From contig DATJXA010000160.1 in the NCBI GenBank assembly GCA_035500675.1, positions 1 to 14,286 of the forward strand: a stretch of 14,286 nt of DNA. The letters run 5' to 3'. The notes beneath the pieces are model-generated. The model did no database searches and was not told where the DNA came from. It was given only the letters and a program-made list of their open reading frames with translations. Numbering within the stretch: the stretch's first letter is position 1; each line of letters opens with the position of its first letter. The position numbers and the translations under genes are program-made. Below are positions 6,431 to 13,247 of the stretch, piece after piece. Source of the DNA: JAGVPT01 sp035500675 (GTDB lineage Bacteria; Bacteroidota; Ignavibacteria; UBA10030; UBA8401).

Positions 6431-7825
6431 TTACCGAATTTGGAACACATCGTGTATCGCTTGCACCGCCCTGTAGACTTCGCGTTGTTCGACAACGAGC
6501 GAGATATTCAACTCAGAGGAACCCTGAGCGATAGCGACAATATTGACGTCGGCATTTGCCACCGCTGAAAACGTCTTTCCGGCAATTCCTCTCATCCCTT
6601 TCATCCCTTCGCCGACAACTGCAATGATCGAGACGTTGTCCTGCAATTTGATATCGTCGACAATTTTCTTGCTCATGTCGACCTCGAATTCCGTCTTGAG
6701 CTCGCTCACGGCTTTACTGCAATCTTTTTGAGGAACAACGACGCAGACGTTGTGCTCGGACGACGCCTGCGAGATCATCATGACGTTGACCTTTACTCGT
6801 GCGAGCGCCGAAAAGATCCTGGCGGAGATCCCGGGGACGCCGACCATGCCATGGCCTTCGATCGATATAAGGCTCAAATTGTCGATGGAGGTGACGTTTT
6901 TCACCAACCGGTCGCTCTTGACGGTCGCATGCGAGATGAGCGTGCCTGGATGAGAGGGGTTGAACGTGTTTTTGATCCTGATCGGAATATTTTTCTCGAT
7001 CGCCGGCATCATCGTTTTGGGATGAATGACTTTCGCGCCGAAGTACGACATTTCAGCCGCTTCCCGGTACGAGATTTCGGATAGCACGCTCGCACCTTTC
7101 ACATGACGGGGATCGGCCGTCATCACTCCATCGACGTCCGTCCAGATCCAAATTTCTTCGCTGTCCATCGCTGCGCCAATGATCGACCCTGTATAATCGG
7201 ATCCGCTGCGTCCGAGGGTCGTCGTCAAACCATCCTCGGTACTTGCAATAAACCCTGTTACCACCGGGACGATGTTCTTCTCCGTTAACGGGGGCAAAGT
7301 TTTTTTCACCTGCCCATTTGTTATTGAAAAATCGACTGCTGCCTCGCCGAAGTGAGCATCCGTTCGGATAAGCGTCCTTGCGTCCACAAATTCTGCGAAA
7401 ATGTCGTGGTCGTTAAAGATCGCCGCCAGTTGTAGGCACGATAGTATTTCTCCGAACGATGCAATAGCATCGAGCGAACGCACACTCAGTTCCTTGAGTA
7501 GGCCAACGCCCCGATAGAGGTTCGACAATTCGTCGAACAGAAGCGCGTGACGTTGAATGAGTTCCTTGTGTCGGCCTGCATGCTTGAGCAGCGTGTTCGC
7601 GACGTCATGATGTTTTTCCTTGATGGCATCGACGTTCTTTTTGACCTTGTCGAGGTCCCGTTGTACTGCAAGCTGCGCCGTGTCGAGCAACGTGTTCGTC
7701 ACGCCGGCCATCGCAGATGCGACGACGACGGGACGCTGAGGAAGGTACGAATGTACAATGGAAGCAACATCCTGCAGTCGTTGAATATCGCCGACGGAAG
7801 TCCCGCCGAATTTCATGGTGATCAT
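6431..7825 (-). CDS. lysC: Aspartate kinase, monofunctional, two ACT domains
   Basis: Phosphorylates aspartate, the entry step to threonine, methionine and lysine. N-terminal MITMKFGGTSVGD is the standard kinase start. The frame opens at 7861, but ATG at 7825 is preferred because it places KFGGTS at residue 5, with a weak AGG eight to ten bases upstream. Mid-protein TLGRSGSDYTGSIIG, WTDVDGVMTADPR and YFGAKVIHPKT are typical. Two ACT regulatory domains follow (GHGMVGVPGISARIFSAL and GEGMKGMRGIAGKTFSAV), so feedback inhibition, probably by threonine and/or lysine, is expected. At 464 residues it resembles single-function threonine-sensitive enzymes such as that of Methanocaldococcus. There is no fused homoserine dehydrogenase and none in the window. 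It heads the lysC-thrC-thrB series. Confidence 0.95.
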   Translation of the reverse strand: MITMKFGGTSVGDIQRLQDVASIVHSYLPQRPVVVASAMAGVTNTLLDTAQLAVQRDLDKVKKNVDAIKEKHHDVANTLLKHAGRHKELIQRHALLFDELSNLYRGVGLLKELSVRSLDAIASFGEILSCLQLAAIFNDHDIFAEFVDARTLIRTDAHFGEAAVDFSITNGQVKKTLPPLTEKNIVPVVTGFIASTEDGLTTTLGRSGSDYTGSIIGAAMDSEEIWIWTDVDGVMTADPRHVKGASVLSEISYREAAEMSYFGAKVIHPKTMMPAIEKNIPIRIKNTFNPSHPGTLISHATVKSDRLVKNVTSIDNLSLISIEGHGMVGVPGISARIFSALARVKVNVMMISQASSEHNVCVVVPQKDCSKAVSELKTEFEVDMSKKIVDDIKLQDNVSIIAVVGEGMKGMRGIAGKTFSAVANADVNIVAIAQGSSELNISLVVEQREVYRAVQAIHDVFQIR

Positions 7826-7960
7826 AAATAAGCCTGACTGATGTGATACTACTGCAAACAAATTCGCCGCAATGACGTAAGGGTGCGAAGAGATTGTTGA
7901 AGAATGTCCTTAGCGGCTTTGTCGCACAATTTCTATGCGCGTTAAATTGTAGGGCTTAAA

Positions 7961-7991
7961 ATAAAAAAGCCTCGAGTGTTCTTCGAGGCTT
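7961..7991 (-). terminator. Intrinsic terminator after leuB
   Basis: A perfect 9-base-pair stem (7967-7975 with 7983-7991) with a 7-base loop. Read on the minus strand it is followed by a T-rich run (TTTTTAT and beyond). It lies 88 bases after the leuB stop and separates leuB from lysC. Two short hairpins (CGAG/CTCG and GACGC/GCGTC, about 8020-8047) lie between the leuB stop and this terminator. Confidence 0.85.
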
Positions 7992-8078
7992 CGTGAGGTC
8001 GATGGATTCGTCACACACACGAGAGCGCTCGGACGCCTGGCGTCGTTTGAGTGCTCGTTATCATAGTTGTCAATGTGC

Positions 8079-9152
8079 TCATTGTCGAATAATCGCGGAA
8101 CAGATTTGCTCCGTCATTTCCTTTGTGCCGATGCGTTTCGAATTTTCCGTCATAATATCGGGAGTTCGATACCCATTATCAAGCACTTTTTCGATCGCAG
8201 ATTCGACGTCGTCGGCTTCTTTCTGGAGGTTGAACGAATAGCGCAGCATCATTGCGACGGAAGCGATCGTTGCGAGGGGATTAGCTTTGTCTTGACCGGC
8301 GATGTCGGGAGCGCTGCCATGGACCGGCTCGTAGAGAGCGACTTTCCCGCCGAGGCTTGCCGATGCTAGCATCCCGATCGAACCGGTGAGCATCGCTGCC
8401 TCGTCGCTGAGGATGTCGCCGAACATATTTTCTGTGACGATCACGTCGAACTGACGAGGATTGCGTACCAGTTGCATTGCGCAGTTGTCGACGTACAGAT
8501 GCGAAAGCTCGATATCCGGATACTGCTGAGCCACAGCAATCACCGTCTTCCGCCAAAGCTGCGATGTCTCGAGGATGTTTGCTTTATCGACCGAGCAAAC
8601 TTTTTTTCTCCTCTTGCGGGCGATATCGAATGCGGACTTTGCGATCCGTTCGATCTCGGAACTTGAATAGATAAGCGTGTTCGTCGCAACCGATTCGCCG
8701 TTTCGCTGCTCGATCCCACGAGGAGTGCCGAAGTAAATGCCCCCAGTCAATTCCCTGACGACAACGATGTCAACTCCTTCGACAACCTCACGCTTCAAAG
8801 CCGAGGCGCCGATGAGTGCCGAGAAAATTTTTGCCGGACGGATGTTCGCATAAAGGCCGAGATTTTTCCTCAGCCCAAGCAATGCCTGTTCTGGTTTCAG
8901 TGAGGGCGGGTTGTTGTCCCATTTTGGACCGCCTACAGCGCCGAGAAGGACGGCGTCACTCTCCCTGCACATCGTCAGAGTCTCTTCGGGGAGCGGGATT
9001 CCGACGGCGTCCAGCGCTGACCCTCCCGCGAGCGCCCGCTTGAGAGAGATCTCATGTCTGTACTTCTTCGCAACAGTTTCCAAAACTTTAATCGCTCCCG
9101 CCACCACTTCCTGTCCGATTCCATCTCCGGGTATGACTGTAATAGTGTACAA
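8079..9152 (-). CDS. leuB: 3-isopropylmalate dehydrogenase
   Basis: Oxidatively decarboxylates 3-isopropylmalate in leucine biosynthesis, using NAD and a divalent metal. A 357-residue protein of normal length, beginning MYTITVIPGDGIGQEVV. Visible family segments are LLGAVGGPKWDN, LGLYANIRPAK, VVRELTGGIYFG, the metal-binding TENMFGDILSDEAAML and the NAD-binding EPVHGSAPDIAGQDKANP. The start is TTG at 9152-9150, chosen because it gives the exact family N-terminus and is preceded by GGAAAG seven bases upstream. No other leu gene is in the window. Transcription probably ends at the terminator at 7961-7991. Confidence 0.96.
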   Translation of the reverse strand: MYTITVIPGDGIGQEVVAGAIKVLETVAKKYRHEISLKRALAGGSALDAVGIPLPEETLTMCRESDAVLLGAVGGPKWDNNPPSLKPEQALLGLRKNLGLYANIRPAKIFSALIGASALKREVVEGVDIVVVRELTGGIYFGTPRGIEQRNGESVATNTLIYSSSEIERIAKSAFDIARKRRKKVCSVDKANILETSQLWRKTVIAVAQQYPDIELSHLYVDNCAMQLVRNPRQFDVIVTENMFGDILSDEAAMLTGSIGMLASASLGGKVALYEPVHGSAPDIAGQDKANPLATIASVAMMLRYSFNLQKEADDVESAIEKVLDNGYRTPDIMTENSKRIGTKEMTEQICSAIIRQ

Positions 9153-9206
9153 GGTTTCACTTTCCGTTGTTCGTTACGAGATTGGATTTTTCTTTTTTTG
9201 TTCATC

Positions 9207-9235
9207 AATATAAGAAAAAGGTTTGGTGAGTCCAA
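9207..9235 (-). promoter_or_regulatory. Possible sigma70-like promoter for leuB
   Basis: On the minus strand TTGGAC (9235-9230) is followed after exactly 17 bases by TATATT (9212-9207). The -10 box matches consensus at five of six positions and the -35 at only three. It would give a leader of about 45-50 bases before the leuB TTG. Bases 9153-9331 otherwise show no gene. Confidence 0.35.
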
Positions 9236-9331
9236 CGGCATACTGGATTTTTTCGCATTACATATTAATTTTAGGCGAACCGTTCACATTACGGGTTAAC
9301 TTGTTTCGCAGAAATAATGGTAGTCGGGTCT

Positions 9332-9483
9332 TTGGTAGTGGTACGTTTTGGATGCCCCCCTAAAACACGCGGGCATGATGGAAAAAAAGATGCGTCATTC
9401 CCTCAACGAGGTCGTAGACCGAATGTTTTTATCGGGGATCTTAAGATGGTATCCCTATACGACACAAAACGTACCACTACCAA
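9332..9483. repeat. 152-base structured element with 19-base inverted ends
   Basis: Bases 9332-9350 (TTGGTAGTGGTACGTTTTG) are exactly inverted at 9465-9483. Inside are three further potential hairpins: 9352-9357 with 9371-9376; 9396-9400 with 9421-9425 enclosing 9410-9413 with 9417-9420; and 9435-9439 with 9451-9455. It ends three bases before the -35 box of the fluoride operon promoter. It could be a MITE-like element, a structured RNA or a cis-acting DNA structure. No coding potential or target-site duplication is evident. Confidence 0.7.
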
Positions 9484-9486
9484 CTA

Positions 9487-9515
9487 TTGACACTCTAATA
9501 CAGCTTGATTACATT
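9487..9515 (+). promoter_or_regulatory. Sigma70-like promoter of the fluoride operon
   Basis: A perfect -35 box TTGACA at 9487-9492 is followed, 17 bases later, by TACATT at 9510-9515 (four of six). Transcription would begin near 9522, directly at the 5' end of the riboswitch aptamer, which strongly supports the placement. Confidence 0.7.
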
Positions 9516-9520
9516 ATCTC

Positions 9521-9574
9521 CTGGCGATGGAGTTCGCCGAGGGCTATTCCCGCAACGGAATTAATGACTCCTAC
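9521..9574 (+). promoter_or_regulatory. Fluoride riboswitch aptamer (crcB motif)
   Basis: The stretch begins GGCGATGGAGTTCGCC and ends TAATGACTCCTAC, both hallmarks of the crcB motif. P1 is 9523-9526 with 9535-9538. Loop bases GGAGT (9529-9533) can form the required pseudoknot with ACTCC (9567-9571). The second helix is ATTCC (9546-9550) with GGAAT (9557-9561). Fluoride binding, through Mg ions in this family, should stabilise the pseudoknot and keep ACTCC out of the terminator, switching on crcB and the genes behind it. Confidence 0.95.
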
Positions 9575-9609
9575 AATGAAGCTTAGTGCTAACGTTGTAG
9601 GAGTTTTTT
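9567..9609 (+). terminator. Riboswitch-controlled intrinsic terminator
   Basis: ACTCCTACAA (9567-9576) pairs with TTGTAGGAGT (9595-9604), a 10-base-pair stem, followed by a T-run to 9609. Its 5' arm contains the aptamer's pseudoknot strand, so the two structures exclude each other. This gives a transcriptional on-switch with fluoride. Confidence 0.93.
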
Positions 9610-9658
9610 GCTCTTGGGGGTCTAGAAAACCAAAACAACTATCGAGGATAAATCAGCG

Positions 9659-10030
9659 ATGAATTTTGTTCTTGTTTTTATCGGAGGCGGCGTCGGCGCA
9701 ACTGCGCGCTACTGGGCAGCCGGAACAGTCCAAAAATGGGTCGGCAGTGGTTTTCCTTACGGCACGTTTGTTGTGAACGTCCTGGGTTGCTTCATTATCG
9801 GCTTTTTGATGGCAGCATTTGAGGAGCGCTTTGTTGTCACCCCTTCGTTACGCATATTTCTTACCATCGGAATTCTTGGCGGGTTTACAACATTTTCCTC
9901 TTTTAGTTTTGAAACGATTTCTTTGGTTCGAGACTCCGAATTCCTCCTTGCTGCGTTAAACATCGGACTCACGCTCTTCACATGTCTCTCTGGTACCACT
10001 CTCGGTATTTTATTAGGCAAGCTTTTCTAA
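9659..10030 (+). CDS. crcB: Fluoride channel CrcB/Fluc
   Basis: A small inner-membrane channel that lets fluoride leave the cytoplasm; the family works as a dual-topology dimer. The 123-residue product has four hydrophobic segments. Signature parts are GGGVGATARY at residues 9-18, GTFVVNVLGCFIIG with pore-lining N40, and GGFTTFSSFSFE at residues 74-85 containing the Phe-box phenylalanines F76, F79 and F82. The ATG at 9659 has GAGG (9644-9647) eleven bases upstream. It is the first gene after the fluoride riboswitch, which agrees with its function. The DUF190 gene follows 17 bases later. Confidence 0.97.
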   Translation: MNFVLVFIGGGVGATARYWAAGTVQKWVGSGFPYGTFVVNVLGCFIIGFLMAAFEERFVVTPSLRIFLTIGILGGFTTFSSFSFETISLVRDSEFLLAALNIGLTLFTCLSGTTLGILLGKLF

Positions 10031-10047
10031 TGTAAAAGGAGCCAATC

Positions 10048-10398
10048 ATGAAACTTTCGGGTGAAGGAAAGCTATTAAGAATCTTTCTAGGCGAACTCGA
10101 CCATCACCATCATCAGTCGCTGTTCGAGGTCATCGTTCGGAAGGCGCGAGAGCAGGGACTCGCCGGGGCGACTGTCTTGCGGGGGGTTATGGGTTTTGGT
10201 GCCGCGAGTCGTGTTATTCATACGGCAAAGATTTTGGAACTCTCCGAAGACCTGCCGTTTGTCATCGAAATTGTGGATACGGAAGAAAATATCAGAGCAT
10301 TTATCCCCATCGTCGATCAATTATTTGAAGAAACCGGGTGCGGTGGGATGCTCACATTGGAGAAGGCCGACGTCATCAAGTACACCCACGGCAAATGA
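10048..10398 (+). CDS. DUF190 / PII-like protein
   Basis: A 116-residue soluble protein of the DUF190 family, which has a PII-like ferredoxin fold. Characteristic parts are a KLLRIFLGE start, the VRKAREQGLAGATVLRGVMGFG segment, and the C-terminal FEETGCGGMLTLEKADVIKY. An N-terminal run of four histidines (residues 18-21) is notable. DUF190 genes often neighbour crcB and are thought to be regulatory or sensing subunits, but no ligand can be read from the sequence. A strong AGGAG lies upstream of the ATG at 10048. The TGA stop overlaps the ATG of the next gene (ATGA), so translation is coupled. Confidence 0.88.
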   Translation: MKLSGEGKLLRIFLGELDHHHHQSLFEVIVRKAREQGLAGATVLRGVMGFGAASRVIHTAKILELSEDLPFVIEIVDTEENIRAFIPIVDQLFEETGCGGMLTLEKADVIKYTHGK

Positions 10399-11054
10399 AA
10401 CAGGGGAAGGAAAATATCCCTCCGGAAAAATTTACGGGTTATTACAATGTTCTTGACGCCTGCGGCCAGAAGGGGTGTCCGGTGTGCATACTGTCACGGC
10501 AGGGCGTGCGGCGATACGTTGATAATCTCCTTTATGAGAATGTCAACGACCCCGCCACACGGAAGATGCTCCGCTCTTCACTGGGATTCTGTTTCGTCCA
10601 TAGTCAATTGTTATTGCAAGCCGGAGACGCTCTCGGCGTTAGCATTCTGTATGCAGACATCATTCACGAAGTTGAATCAGCGTTGAGCCGACAATCACTA
10701 CGAGCCTTCCAGACGACACAAACCTGCCCGGTGTGCCTGTTCAAACTTGCCCACGAGAAGCAATCTACCGCAACTATAGCGGAGCACATTAGCCGCCAAG
10801 AGATGCAGGAGGCGCTGAATAAATCGTCGGGCCTCTGTCTTGTACATCTCGCCGCAGTTGCTGAACATCTGCACGATAAGGAAACTCACCGATGGATTCG
10901 GGCTCTTCACGCCGAAAAGTTGGAAACAGTGCAAAGACAAATACATGAATTTATACGCAAACATGAGCTACAGTTCTCACATGAAGAAATCACGAACGAC
11001 GAGCGCGAATCGTGCATAGTCGCAATCGACACATTGGTTGGGATGAACGTATAA
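10395..11054 (+). CDS. CxxC/CxxH two-module protein, paralogue 1
   Basis: A 219-residue soluble protein with two equivalent metal-site-like modules. The first is C28-x2-C31, then C66-x2-H69 in SSLGFCFVH. The second is C111-x2-C114, then C148-x2-H151 in SSGLCLVH. Spacing between pairs is 34 and 33 residues. An N-terminal GYYNVLDA and a C-terminal FIRKHELQFSHEE segment recur in the paralogues. The pattern resembles the DUF6062-type family as I remember it, whose function is unknown. The ATG at 10395 overlaps the DUF190 stop by four bases; the frame is open from 10338, but that start would overlap DUF190 by 61 bases. Zinc binding is inferred from the ligands only. Confidence 0.85.
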   Translation: MKQGKENIPPEKFTGYYNVLDACGQKGCPVCILSRQGVRRYVDNLLYENVNDPATRKMLRSSLGFCFVHSQLLLQAGDALGVSILYADIIHEVESALSRQSLRAFQTTQTCPVCLFKLAHEKQSTATIAEHISRQEMQEALNKSSGLCLVHLAAVAEHLHDKETHRWIRALHAEKLETVQRQIHEFIRKHELQFSHEEITNDERESCIVAIDTLVGMNV

Positions 11055-11755
11055 TCGAGGGATTCATTTCGTTTCTCGACCGGTTTGGGGGGAAGGCCAA
11101 CAGTGAGGAGCCGAGAAAAAAATTTCTCGGCTACAACGATCTGTTGGACCTCCTCAAAGACATGCAGTGCCCTGTCTGCAGCATACTCAAGAGATCCATC
11201 AACCATTATGTCGCCACGGCTTTCATCGAAGAGGTCGCTAACGGCGAGTTCCGCGAAGGGATGAGGTCGTCGCTCGGCTATTGTCGTCGACACAGCGTAT
11301 TCGTGCAAAACATAGTTCCGCGGAGGCTGCACGGGATGGGAGTTGCCATCGTCTACGAAGACCTTGTCGAACAAGTTCGCGTCAACCTGACGAAAGACCC
11401 ATTCGAAAATATCCTGGAACAGAATCATTGCGCGTTGTGTTCATTCGAGTCGGAACTGTCGGATTACGCATTTCGCCTTATCGCTGATTATTGCAACGAT
11501 CCCGAATTTCAAAATACGTACGAAAAGTCCCGCGGATTGTGTTTTCCACACATGCGTTCTCTCTGCGAGCGGCTTGATGGCAACGCGCTGAAATTCATTC
11601 TCTATGAACACGAAAGAAAGCTCTCGATCTTGTCGACGCATCTCGTCGAGTTTCAACGAAAAAGTACCTCTCAATTTAGCAGTGAGCACATCACGCAAGA
11701 AGAGGCGAGATCATGGCAAATGGCGGCGCGGTTCATGGCCGGCGATATGGGGTAA
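11012..11755 (+). CDS. CxxC/CxxH two-module protein, paralogue 2
   Basis: Same architecture as paralogue 1. Numbering from the GTG at 11012, module one is C53, C56, C91, H94 (SSLGYCRRH) and module two is C140, C143, C177, H180 (RGLCFPH), with 34 and 33 residues between pairs. The start is unresolved: no ATG precedes the first CxxC except one two residues before it. GTG at 11012 would overlap paralogue 1 by 43 bases. ATT at 11066 has GAGGG just upstream and aligns better in length with paralogue 1. A perfect 10-base-pair hairpin lies in the early coding region (11109-11132). The C-terminal segment FSSEHITQEEARSWQMAARFM parallels paralogue 1. Confidence 0.8.
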   Translation: MHSRNRHIGWDERIIEGFISFLDRFGGKANSEEPRKKFLGYNDLLDLLKDMQCPVCSILKRSINHYVATAFIEEVANGEFREGMRSSLGYCRRHSVFVQNIVPRRLHGMGVAIVYEDLVEQVRVNLTKDPFENILEQNHCALCSFESELSDYAFRLIADYCNDPEFQNTYEKSRGLCFPHMRSLCERLDGNALKFILYEHERKLSILSTHLVEFQRKSTSQFSSEHITQEEARSWQMAARFMAGDMG

Positions 11756-11770
11756 CTGCGAGTTTTTTTA

Positions 11771-11920
11771 ATGGGCGCGAATACGGCATCACGTGTTGGC
11801 GACGGAGCCTTTGCGGTAAAATTATTTCGCATTTTTATGGATGAAACTCCAACAACAATCCTTCACCCTCATATATTCACAACTCGTCCTTTGGTGAAAA
11901 CTTCGTGCTCGGAAACATGA
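11771..11920 (+). CDS. Possible small protein in the 166-base gap
   Basis: The only gap in the plus-strand block (11756-11921) is nearly filled by an open frame of 49 codons from ATG 11771 to TGA 11918-11920, ending one base before the next start. The product, MGANTASRVGDGAFAVKLFR onward, matches nothing I recognise. There is no convincing ribosome-binding site, and a T-rich run (11763-11769) precedes it without a good hairpin. It may be chance. Otherwise the gap shows only a weak promoter-like pair (TTGCGG at 11811 and TTTATG at 11834). Confidence 0.22.
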   Translation: MGANTASRVGDGAFAVKLFRIFMDETPTTILHPHIFTTRPLVKTSCSET

Positions 11921-11921
11921 T

Positions 11922-12320
11922 ATGACCGAACTTGGATTCTCGCATAAAAATGCCGTACAGGCAATCCTGAAAGAAATTGCTCAACAAACGGAAAACCTCA
12001 CCGGACTTCTTCTTTTTCCCGAAAGCCCGCATCGGATTCTCCCCGTTAACCCGGTGCATGACGAGGCGGATCGGGACAGGCTCCTCAAAGCATTGAGCAA
12101 GGTGCGTTCGGACATCGAGGAGATGTGCCGCGAATTTAACATCAAATTTCCTCCATTACCACTCCAACAACAGTTGACCAACATGGCGGATTATCTCTAC
12201 GCTGTAGCCCTTAATCTGCGCCCAGAACAACTTCTCGGATACGGGGAATTGACCGAGGGCGAGCAAGATAAGATAAAATCCCATCTCGCGCGAATTCTCA
12301 ATGATCTTGAAGAAATCTGA
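11922..12320 (+). CDS. Hypothetical helical protein
   Basis: A 132-residue soluble protein of no family I recognise. It appears mainly helical, with an amphipathic N-terminal stretch (KNAVQAILKEIAQQTENL), a proline-rich turn (FPESPHRILPVNPVH), a charged helix (DRLLKALSKVRSDIEEM) and an acidic C-terminus. It has one cysteine and none of the CxxC or CxxH motifs of its neighbours, so it is not another paralogue. GGAAA lies about six bases before the ATG at 11922. The next gene starts nine bases downstream with its ribosome-binding site overlapping this stop. Position suggests it works with the paralogue array; the sequence itself does not say how. Confidence 0.7.
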   Translation: MTELGFSHKNAVQAILKEIAQQTENLTGLLLFPESPHRILPVNPVHDEADRDRLLKALSKVRSDIEEMCREFNIKFPPLPLQQQLTNMADYLYAVALNLRPEQLLGYGELTEGEQDKIKSHLARILNDLEEI

Positions 12321-12328
12321 GGAGTGTG

Positions 12329-12634
12329 ATGCTTCCCAAAATCCATGCAAAATTCCGTAAACGGCACGGTGTACCGTATGCAATCGAGCAACTGAGCGGA
12401 AGACAATTCAGGTGCCGGCATTGCAATGAGATTTTTTTTTCCGATAAAGAACTCGACCGGCATATCGCCTCCATTAACGATGCGGGCGACGGATTAAATC
12501 GCCGCGTACATCCGGCTGTGCCCGCTTTGAGTTCCTCAATTATGGTAAATGTTTTGTACACGTACGATATCACAGATAAGATGAAAAAGAAGTGGCTAAG
12601 ATTGAGGGCAGGCGAAATCTATGACGGCATCTAG
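12329..12634 (+). CDS. Small CxxC-H zinc-finger-like protein
   Basis: A 101-residue protein with a C2H2-like half finger: C29-x2-C32, then H45 after twelve residues (FRCRHCNEIFFSDKELDRH). The fourth ligand at the usual spacing is absent; H61 lies much further on. This resembles a classic finger more than the two-module neighbours. A GAGGAG site overlapping the preceding stop selects ATG 12329 over the GTG three bases earlier. Its last 14 bases overlap the start of paralogue 3, giving probable translational coupling. A run of nine T residues (12432-12440) lies inside the finger codons and could be a slippage site. Family not recognised. Confidence 0.68.
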   Translation: MLPKIHAKFRKRHGVPYAIEQLSGRQFRCRHCNEIFFSDKELDRHIASINDAGDGLNRRVHPAVPALSSSIMVNVLYTYDITDKMKKKWLRLRAGEIYDGI

Positions 12635-13223
12635 GCGGCTTTTGTTGGCAAAAATGAAAGATGAAAAACGCTGCCCGTTATGCGCTCTCGTGCAGGAAGA
12701 AGAATTTTCACTCTTGAGTAAGTTGCAATACAATGTGTCACAGAGCGAAAGAGTGCGAAGAGGTATTCCTTATGGAGGGGGGTTTTGCGATTTTCATTTT
12801 AGACAATTTCGGAAAATTGCCAACAATCGTACAAATGCCGTATTGCTTCTTTCGTTTATCGGCTATGTCGAACAGCATAAAAGCCCGCCTTCGATACGCT
12901 GTCGTCTCTGTGCAACGTTATCATCATACGAGAAACAGATGGTGCTCGCAATGGTCGATATCCTCAAAGATCAAGGCCAACGCGACCTGTATTCAAAAAG
13001 CGCCGGGTTGTGTTTTCCACACGCAGAGACGGTTCTCCGGCTACTCAAACCTCTCCCGCTTAAGCGATGGTTAAAAGGGATGCAGAAGCAGCAGCTCCTT
13101 CGCGAGATTCCAGCTTTGGAGAGCCTTGCGTCGAAATCCTATTACAACACATCGGGCGAAGAACGCGGCGCCATTCCCCGCGTATCGGAAAAATTTGTCG
13201 GGAGAAAAGCTATTGGCTTGTGA
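12621..13223 (+). CDS. CxxC/CxxH two-module protein, paralogue 3 (short)
   Basis: A 200-residue member of the array. Module one is C18, C21 (CPLC), C56, H59 (GGFCDFH). Module two is C94, C97 (CRLC), C131, H134 (AGLCFPH). The distances between pairs are again 34 and 33 residues. It is shorter at both ends than its paralogues: only 17 residues precede the first cysteine, and the C-terminal K-x-E/FSxE segment is replaced by a basic tail. It starts with ATG at 12621 inside the end of the zinc-finger-like gene. Metal binding is inferred from ligand pattern; function unknown. Confidence 0.83.
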   Translation: MTASRRLLLAKMKDEKRCPLCALVQEEEFSLLSKLQYNVSQSERVRRGIPYGGGFCDFHFRQFRKIANNRTNAVLLLSFIGYVEQHKSPPSIRCRLCATLSSYEKQMVLAMVDILKDQGQRDLYSKSAGLCFPHAETVLRLLKPLPLKRWLKGMQKQQLLREIPALESLASKSYYNTSGEERGAIPRVSEKFVGRKAIGL

Positions 13224-13247
13224 CAATATAGATCATTCGAGGTAACC

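Noticed and set aside
9240..9332. tRNA-like arm sequence near GGTTCG on the minus strand
   Set aside because: No acceptor stem or anticodon arm can be laid out around it.
9348..9662. 104-codon plus-strand frame upstream of crcB
   Set aside because: It runs through the inverted-repeat element, promoter, riboswitch and terminator, whose RNA and DNA signals explain the sequence better.
10338..10394. Upstream start for paralogue 1
   Set aside because: It would overlap DUF190 by 61 bases; ATG 10395 makes an ATGA overlap and matches the N-terminal length of the other family members.
10907..11428. 173-codon minus-strand frame
   Set aside because: Antisense to paralogues 1 and 2, whose conserved cysteine and histidine ligands show the coding strand.
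11756..11770. Terminator after paralogue 2 because of the T-run at 11763-11769
   Set aside because: No stem of useful length precedes the T-run.
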